A DNA stretch of 38,879 bases, from assembly GCA_017527495.1 (NCBI GenBank), contig JAFXPY010000003.1, forward strand, positions 1-38,879. The letters are read 5' to 3'. Source of the DNA: Paludibacteraceae bacterium (GTDB lineage Bacteria > Bacteroidota > Bacteroidia > Bacteroidales > Paludibacteraceae). Each line of letters begins with the position of its first letter. Position 1 is the first letter of the stretch. Below, piece after piece: positions 34,593-38,879 of the stretch. A program made the position numbers and the translations under genes. The notes under the pieces were generated by a model. The model had not been told where the DNA came from and ran no database searches. It worked only from the letters and a program-made list of their open reading frames with translations.

Positions 34593-35533
34593 TTAGTTCT
34601 AATAATAAAAATACGTCCATTTGATATTCCTGTTGTTTGTTTGGAATTAGTCCATATAAAATTTGAAAAAAATGCATTGACATCTTCTGGGTGAATTGTA
34701 ATACATCCTTGTGAGCCACGACTATTATAGTTTCCATTGTCACTTTTCCCAGAATGCACATTTACATTCTGCATTATAACATCTTCACCTTGACTATTAT
34801 ATCCAGTCACAAATCTTTCATTATTGTTATCAACAATATTTAATCCTTTCTCCTGCCCCCCTTTATGTCCCCAATTATTACTAAATAGATAATCCCCTTC
34901 CTTAATTGTATTATATGATGTTGTATTGTCTTTATTTGATTTTGAATTTGGATAGGAACTACCTCTATATTCTCCTACTATTACACCATTTTGTACAACT
35001 ACAATTTTTGCAGTGTATGAGGTTCCATAAGTTCCATCATCTTTAGGTCTATACATTTGATCATAAACATATATGCTATCTTTTCCATCCGGATCTACAT
35101 ACATCACAGGATTCCACCCGCAATAGGCATACGGATTTAGGCCGGGATAGTTGTCTGCTAATGGGTCAACGGATATAAAACTCGGGCAGATTGATGCATA
35201 GTATCTTGCTCCGAAATAGTCGTAGTCGGTTTCAGCATCTCGCTCCTTGCCAGTAAACTTAAACCGCTCATCGTATGCCGTGGTCTTATAGTTAATGTAA
35301 AGCTCTCCATAGGGCTGATAGTGTATAAACGGTATAGGCATACCGCTCGCATCTGTTATCCAACTTGCACTGCCGAGATGGTCTGAATGATAATAAAATA
35401 AGCCTTGCAATACTCCAAATCCATTTTTAGGATTGAAAGACTGGTATATTAAATTGCTATCACACGCATAGAGTTCTGTATTCCAATTCCACATTGATAG
35501 TGCCGGCTCGGTTTTTCTTCTTCTTACAAACAT
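34589..35533 (-). CDS. RHS-repeat C-terminal toxin with L,D-transpeptidase-like domain
   Basis: A 314-residue protein from the ATG at 35533. Residues about 22-150 are the RHS core end: YYHSDHLGSASWITDASGMP, HYQPYGE, DERFKFTGKERDAETDYDYF, GARYYASICPSFISVDPLAD, NPYAYCGWNPVMYVDPDG. The variable toxin is 151-314, with His260 and GSQGC at 273-277, the H...S-x-G-C signature of YkuD-type L,D-transpeptidase folds, so peptidoglycan is a likely target. The protein is short and has its own promoter at 35559-35590, so it is an orphan tip and not a full-length RHS shell. A longer TTG reading to 35569 would overlap the -7 box and is rejected. The downstream immunity-like gene overlaps by 4 bases. Confidence 0.82.
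   Translation of the reverse strand: MFVRRRKTEPALSMWNWNTELYACDSNLIYQSFNPKNGFGVLQGLFYYHSDHLGSASWITDASGMPIPFIHYQPYGELYINYKTTAYDERFKFTGKERDAETDYDYFGARYYASICPSFISVDPLADNYPGLNPYAYCGWNPVMYVDPDGKDSIYVYDQMYRPKDDGTYGTSYTAKIVVVQNGVIVGEYRGSSYPNSKSNKDNTTSYNTIKEGDYLFSNNWGHKGGQEKGLNIVDNNNERFVTGYNSQGEDVIMQNVNVHSGKSDNGNYNSRGSQGCITIHPEDVNAFFSNFIWTNSKQTTGISNGRIFIIRTK
35084..35395. repeat. RHS core repeat, copy 1
   Basis: The DNA coding for the RHS core end (from DHLGS to VDPDG) is very similar to 38438-38745 (roughly five in six bases by eye), while the flanking variable domains share nothing obvious. Confidence 0.85.
35420..35471. repeat. 52-bp direct repeat, copy 2 (RHS junction)
   Basis: Pairs with 34059-34110 (one mismatch). 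It encodes residues 22-38 of the RHS protein at 34589-35533. Confidence 0.9.
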
Positions 35534-35558
35534 GTTTGCGCAAGTTTTAGGTACTTTG

Positions 35559-35590
35559 CAAAGGTACAACTTTTTCCTGTGTCACCCAAA
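35559..35590 (-). promoter_or_regulatory. Promoter of the orphan RHS toxin gene
   Basis: On the minus strand TTTG (35590-35587), a 20-base spacer and TACCTTTG (35566-35559) fit the consensus. The start would be near 35552, about 19 bases before the ATG at 35533. Confidence 0.75.
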
Positions 35591-35712
35591 TCACCCAAAA
35601 CAATATCATAACTCACTAATAATCAACAACCAATTTTTATTAATAAGACAAATTGACAGAAATTCCCGAAGTCAGGAATAAAATATTTTTCTTGTAGTCT
35701 CATGGAATTATA

Positions 35713-35883
35713 TCAATTATTAAGTTTAACAAATACACTTAAATCTCTTTTTTCTGAAACTATTTTTGATAGTTCCTTATTGTCCCAACCTAAAGAGCAA
35801 GGTATATTTTTGTCTGCTTTAATATAATATACAATATGCTGAGTTCCATCCGCATATGTTTTTTTTGCTTTATACATTTTCAT
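35713..35883 (-). CDS. Small hypothetical protein of the RHS island
   Basis: A 56-residue frame starting MKMYKAKKTYADGTQHIVYY and ending SVFVKLNN. Its ATG lies 14 bases inside the end of the gene at 35870-36346, which suggests coupling. Lys- and Tyr-rich, no membrane segment. It could be a small immunity accessory or a remnant. No family recognised. It is followed by about 120 bases of AT-rich sequence with no gene, up to the RHS promoter at 35559. Confidence 0.5.
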   Translation of the reverse strand: MKMYKAKKTYADGTQHIVYYIKADKNIPCSLGWDNKELSKIVSEKRDLSVFVKLNN

Positions 35884-36346
35884 AAATAATTCTTTCTTTA
35901 TTCATATCATTAGCTATTTTTTTATATTTATATTTACTAAAAAAAAATACATCAAGTCTAACATCAATTTCATTGAAAAGCATTATTTTGTTTAGTTCAT
36001 GCCATTTCAATAGTAAAAAATGTGTGTCAGCATACATATATATAGACGAATTCAAAATTATTTTAGTTGCTCCATTCTGTTTTAGTATTGACATATTTTT
36101 TTCTATAAATTTTATATATTCTAATATGATTTTAGATCTTTCGTATTCAGTTGTGGCATAAATTATATCATGTATGAGTACAACTCCTCCATAGTTATAT
36201 CGATACGTTAACTTACCAAGATTATAGGTGTCAAATTTCGACCACTGTTGATATACATGAATAGAAAAATTTTTTAATAGTAAGCTAATACTATTTACTT
36301 CAAAATTATCTCCTTCAACTATTAATGAATAACGATAGATACTCAT
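35870..36346 (-). CDS. Putative immunity protein (cytoplasmic), orphan
   Basis: A 158-residue protein with no signal peptide or membrane segment: it begins MSIYRYSLIVEGDNFEVNSI and has a helix-rich middle (YERSKIILEYIKFIEKNMSI). It starts 15 bases after the stop of the toxin-tail-like fragment at 36362-36483. A toxin tail followed at once by such a gene is the usual pattern for an immunity gene left over from an earlier RHS tip. The lack of an export signal suggests the cognate toxin acts in the cytoplasm. AT-rich. No family recognised; function is inferred from position. Confidence 0.55.
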   Translation of the reverse strand: MSIYRYSLIVEGDNFEVNSISLLLKNFSIHVYQQWSKFDTYNLGKLTYRYNYGGVVLIHDIIYATTEYERSKIILEYIKFIEKNMSILKQNGATKIILNSSIYMYADTHFLLLKWHELNKIMLFNEIDVRLDVFFFSKYKYKKIANDMNKERIIYENV

Positions 36347-36361
36347 AATTTATTATACACA

Positions 36362-36483
36362 TTAAGGAAGCACATCTCCGGTATCAACCCATGCTCCAGA
36401 TTTATTTCCTTTTAAATATATTTGTTTAGTTTTTTTATCTATGAATAAATCGGCATTGGTTGAACCTTTTAATTCATAGGTTC
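36362..36483 (-). pseudogene. Orphan C-terminal tail of a polymorphic toxin
   Basis: A short frame without a start codon reads YELKGSTNADLFIDKKTKQI then YLKGNKSGAWVDTGDVLP and stops at 36362-36364. The D-L-F/Y-x-D-K-K-x-x-x-I-Y-L/V-K...G pattern is typical for the last strands of small nuclease-like polymorphic toxins. It overlaps the end of the upstream immunity-like gene and has no RHS core attached, so it appears to be a displaced fragment. The presumed immunity gene (35870-36346) follows. Confidence 0.55.
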
Positions 36484-37044
36484 TTGTTCATATAATAAAA
36501 AAATATAATCATTATTTGATTTATCATATTTCTTTATAACATAAAAAATAGGAGATATATAATGTTCATAATAACAAATCGTTGGAGCATCTTCATAGTT
36601 ATCATATTTTTTCCTAAATTGATCTTCGTATAAAATTACTTTTTTTTCGCTAATAAAGTTTATCTTATTGAAATATATTATTTCATCTATCACAATATTG
36701 TTATTATTTACACAAATAAATCTTGATTTATGGCTATCTAATATTTCAAAAAATCTTAGATCATAATATTTAACCCCGATTATTTCGGATATTTCTTTAG
36801 AGTCAGTAACATGAGAAAAAATATAAATATCTGAAATTTTACGGTTAAATATATTTTCAAAATTAATTTTACAAGTATCTATTCTATTAATGTTATGTTC
36901 ATTTAAAAAAGTATCAGTTATGCATGAATCACAATTATTGTTAATAAAATCAACTATTTTTGATTCAGAATAATAACAGCACTGCTTAAAAAAAAATAAA
37001 CATACTAAAATAAGCAAACATAACAAAATGATTTTTTTTTTCAT
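36469..37044 (-). CDS. Putative membrane-anchored immunity protein, orphan
   Basis: A 191-residue protein with an N-terminal membrane segment or lipoprotein-like signal (KKKIILLCLLILVCLFFF, Cys22 and Cys23 close by). The rest is hydrophilic and rich in Ile, Asn and Tyr. The string DIYIFSHVTDSKEISEI resembles LIFYHITDLKDT of the protein at 33269-33820, and both are about 185-190 residues with the same topology, so they may be paralogues. It starts four bases after the stop of the 54-residue fragment at 37049-37213. Likely an immunity protein protecting the periplasmic side; inferred. Confidence 0.6.
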   Translation of the reverse strand: MKKKIILLCLLILVCLFFFKQCCYYSESKIVDFINNNCDSCITDTFLNEHNINRIDTCKINFENIFNRKISDIYIFSHVTDSKEISEIIGVKYYDLRFFEILDSHKSRFICVNNNNIVIDEIIYFNKINFISEKKVILYEDQFRKKYDNYEDAPTICYYEHYISPIFYVIKKYDKSNNDYIFLLYEQEPMN

Positions 37045-37048
37045 AAAA

Positions 37049-37213
37049 CTATTTATTTAGACCATTATTACCTTTTTTATTTAATTCTTTTATCGCAGCA
37101 TCATATTGTTGTTGAGAAATACAAGTTCTTTTTATTAGTATTTTTCCATTTGGCTGTGGATCTGCAATCCAGAATCCATTATCCTTAAAGTCTTGCAGAA
37201 CTTTTTCTGCCAT
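37049..37213 (-). CDS. Small ORF, possible toxin-tail remnant
   Basis: A 54-residue frame from an ATG at 37213: it begins MAEKVLQDFKDNGFWIADPQ and has LIKRTCISQQQYDAAIKELN near the end. The frame stays open ten codons upstream to a stop near 37237, with no start there. It sits between one immunity gene and another immunity-like gene, exactly where a displaced toxin tail would be expected. It may equally be a true small protein. No family recognised. Confidence 0.45.
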   Translation of the reverse strand: MAEKVLQDFKDNGFWIADPQPNGKILIKRTCISQQQYDAAIKELNKKGNNGLNK

Positions 37214-37253
37214 TTCTTTATTACTTATTTTAACAAATAATCTCTATATTTAT

Positions 37254-37817
37254 TTAATTACCACTACATAAAGAAAACATATTAGTACATTGACTATATT
37301 CTGGAATCCATCCTTGAATATAATTTTTGTTTACAATTCCAACTACTTTTAACCATGAACCTTTTATATCTATAATATTAAAAATATATGTATCAAAATC
37401 TAATTGTAAATTCCTAAATGTTGAATTATATAATGGCTTATCATATATTGTTAGTACAAATTTTTTATCAATATAATCTAAAATTACACCTACACCTATT
37501 TTTTCGAGCCTAACCCAACATTTATTTATTAATTTTAATTCTTGTGGATAATTTCCAATAGGAGAAAAACGAACAAAAGCTTTCCCATTTTTAATTTTTA
37601 TAACTTCAACTTCACAATAATATTCGTAATTATCATTTCCTCCAAATATATAGTTAGGAAGGTCATTGTCTAAAATATTTTTATATATTATTGCGGTTGG
37701 TTCATTATCAGAACAATTATTAAATATCTCAATTGAGTCGCCCATTAAAATTCCAATTTGGGAAAAAGAATTTTTGAATATAACACACAACAATATGGAT
37801 AAAAAAAACTTTTTCAT
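37254..37817 (-). CDS. Secreted SH3-like putative immunity protein
   Basis: A 187-residue protein with a cleavable signal peptide (about 1-19, ending FSQ). Its mature part shows two beta-rich regions ending in W-x-K/R-V turns (NKCWVRLEKIG and GSWLKVVGIVNKNYIQGWIP), which look like bacterial SH3 domains. Its ATG overlaps the stop of the upstream RHS toxin by 4 bases (ATGA at 37814-37817). A secreted immunity protein for a peptidoglycan-targeting toxin fits both its location and the toxin's L,D-transpeptidase-like fold. The final residues CTNMFSLCSGN include two Cys. Function inferred from position. Confidence 0.65.
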   Translation of the reverse strand: MKKFFLSILLCVIFKNSFSQIGILMGDSIEIFNNCSDNEPTAIIYKNILDNDLPNYIFGGNDNYEYYCEVEVIKIKNGKAFVRFSPIGNYPQELKLINKCWVRLEKIGVGVILDYIDKKFVLTIYDKPLYNSTFRNLQLDFDTYIFNIIDIKGSWLKVVGIVNKNYIQGWIPEYSQCTNMFSLCSGN

Positions 37818-38879
37818 TGTCTTTTTAATATAATTGTAAATTTATTAATATTACCTATTTGTCTTACAAATTGATCCCAACCTTTCTGTTTTACATTACC
37901 TGCATTATCATATTTTGTTGGTGCAATTATTAAACATCCTGTAGATAAAGGTTTTGCAATACCATTTTTATAAGGTAGCATATCTCCATTTTTGTTGGAA
38001 CGATGAATCCATATTCCATTTTTTTGTGTTTTGCTATATGGATGAATAGGGCTGGGGTTAACTCCATTTATACAATTTATAGGGCCTCCATTATTAACCG
38101 AAAATCCCGAACCTAGTGGTCCATTTTTATTCTTTTTATTATACACACTATATGTTCCATCGTCAATTGCTCCATATAGGCTATAATTCGAACTCATAGT
38201 GAATGCTGGATATGTTTCAATATCATTTTCTTCATACCCATATACAATTGCCGAGGCAAGATTTGCACCTTCTGTAAAAAGATTATATCCTTTGCCCAAC
38301 TTTTCATTTAAAGAACCATAAAATGCCACAACAACTTTATCAATGTATGTCCCATTCACCATATTTAAATCCATTTCTTCTTGAGACCCATAATTTGTCC
38401 ATTTAATATTTCCCTCTTCATCTTGATACCAATCCATTCCATCCGGATCTACATACATTATTGGATTCCATGCACAGTAGGCGTATGGATTTAACCCGGG
38501 ATATTTGTCGGCAAGTGGGTCAACTGATATAAAGCTCGGGCAGATTGATGCATAATACCTTGCGCCGAAATAGTCGTAGTCGGTTTCGGCATCTCGCTCC
38601 TTACCTGTAAACTTAAACCGCTCATCGAATGCCGTGGTCTTATAGTTGATGTAAAGCTCTCCATAGGGCTGATAATGGATAAACTGTATCGGCATACCCA
38701 AACTGTCCGTTATCCATGATGACGAACCTAAATGGTCAGTGTGATAGAAGTATCGCTGCTCTTGTAGTATCGGCTGATGTATTGGAAAAAATTTCAGTGT
38801 CTTCTTTATTATATTGGAATCACTGACCGCATAATTCTGAATCGTCCACTCCTCCTCATCTGTACACTCCCACTGCAAC
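37814..38879 (-). CDS. RHS-repeat protein C-terminal part with L,D-transpeptidase-like toxin (5' end outside window)
   Basis: The frame is open at the right edge; about 354 residues are visible and the N-terminal RHS shell is missing. Residues about 45-147 are the RHS core end: HTDHLGSSSWITDSLGMP, DERFKFTGKERDAETDYDYF, GARYYASICPSFISVDPLAD, NPIMYVDPDG. The variable toxin begins at 148 and ends in a domain with GIWIHRSN (His292) and PLSTGCLIIAP (312-315), the H...S/T-x-G-C pattern of YkuD-type L,D-transpeptidases. Although the core is nearly the same as in the gene at 34589-35533, the toxins differ. The SH3-like immunity gene follows with a 4-base overlap. No start codon should be called at 38878 (TTG); the sequence LQWEC there is internal RHS core. 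Confidence 0.82.
   Translation of the reverse strand, partial: LQWECTDEEEWTIQNYAVSDSNIIKKTLKFFPIHQPILQEQRYFYHTDHLGSSSWITDSLGMPIQFIHYQPYGELYINYKTTAFDERFKFTGKERDAETDYDYFGARYYASICPSFISVDPLADKYPGLNPYAYCAWNPIMYVDPDGMDWYQDEEGNIKWTNYGSQEEMDLNMVNGTYIDKVVVAFYGSLNEKLGKGYNLFTEGANLASAIVYGYEENDIETYPAFTMSSNYSLYGAIDDGTYSVYNKKNKNGPLGSGFSVNNGGPINCINGVNPSPIHPYSKTQKNGIWIHRSNKNGDMLPYKNGIAKPLSTGCLIIAPTKYDNAGNVKQKGWDQFVRQIGNINKFTIILKRQ
38438..38745. repeat. RHS core repeat, copy 2
   Basis: Counterpart of 35084-35395, same orientation. The two copies, about 3.35 kb apart, are long enough for homologous recombination that would delete or exchange the intervening toxin and immunity genes. Confidence 0.85.

Noticed and set aside
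35534-35569. TTG start at 35569 for the second RHS gene
   Set aside because: It would overlap the -7 element of a good promoter; the ATG at 35533 sits just after the predicted transcript start.
1-38879. tRNA, rRNA and CRISPR arrays
   Set aside because: I looked for T-loop motifs with cloverleaf context, conserved rRNA blocks and regularly spaced repeats, and found none that hold up.

Overview
The window looks like a chromosomal segment of a Bacteroidales bacterium (phylum Bacteroidota). Four things point there: many genes are preceded by the phylum's promoter form (TTG/TTTG, 19-20 bases, TAnnTTTG); Type IX secretion parts (PorX, PorW) and proteins with T9SS-like C-terminal domains are present; the dut-TPR-DUF4292-EnvC and rbfA-LolC/E gene orders are familiar from the group; and many small lipoproteins occur. 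No rRNA, tRNA or CRISPR array was recognised. All family calls are from reading the sequence; no database search was run.

Layout. 1-8711 (minus strand): a YegS-type lipid kinase, then dut, a TPR protein, a DUF4292 lipoprotein, an EnvC-like LytM protein, an FKBP-type lipoprotein, ribonuclease Z and a large repeat-rich secreted protein cut by the window edge. 8712-9780: gene-poor, with a 9-bp tandem array, a possible small RNA ending in an intrinsic terminator, and a decayed fragment of a surface-repeat gene. 9827-14975 (plus): recQ (odd start codon), an AlkZ-like protein, a T9SS-type secreted protein and a DUF6242-like lipoprotein. 15038-19163 (minus): uxaB-uxaA for galacturonate catabolism, a small lipoprotein, and an outer-membrane-like protein. 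19319-28285 (plus): PASTA protein, rluD, porX, a lytic transglycosylase, porW and a secreted pectate-lyase-like protein. 28380-33047 (plus): rpmH, rbfA, a LolC/E permease, a lipoprotein, a XerC/D recombinase and a large lipoprotein.

33160-38879 (minus) is an AT-rich accessory island: a polymorphic RHS toxin-immunity array. It holds two RHS core ends with different L,D-transpeptidase-like C-terminal toxins, each followed by a secreted putative immunity protein with a 4-bp overlap; two orphan tail-like fragments each followed by a putative immunity gene; and a chimeric ORF joining an immunity-like protein in frame to an RHS junction and a HELGH metallopeptidase toxin domain. A 14-bp perfect inverted repeat enclosing a good promoter and an inner palindrome marks its left border.

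How the parts may fit together: the pectate-lyase-like protein would release galacturonate-containing fragments and UxaB/UxaA would process the sugar acid in the cytoplasm; PorX/PorW would support T9SS export of the CTD proteins (pectate lyase and the 12263 protein). The RHS island is the most variable and most interesting region, with the clearest signs of recombination.
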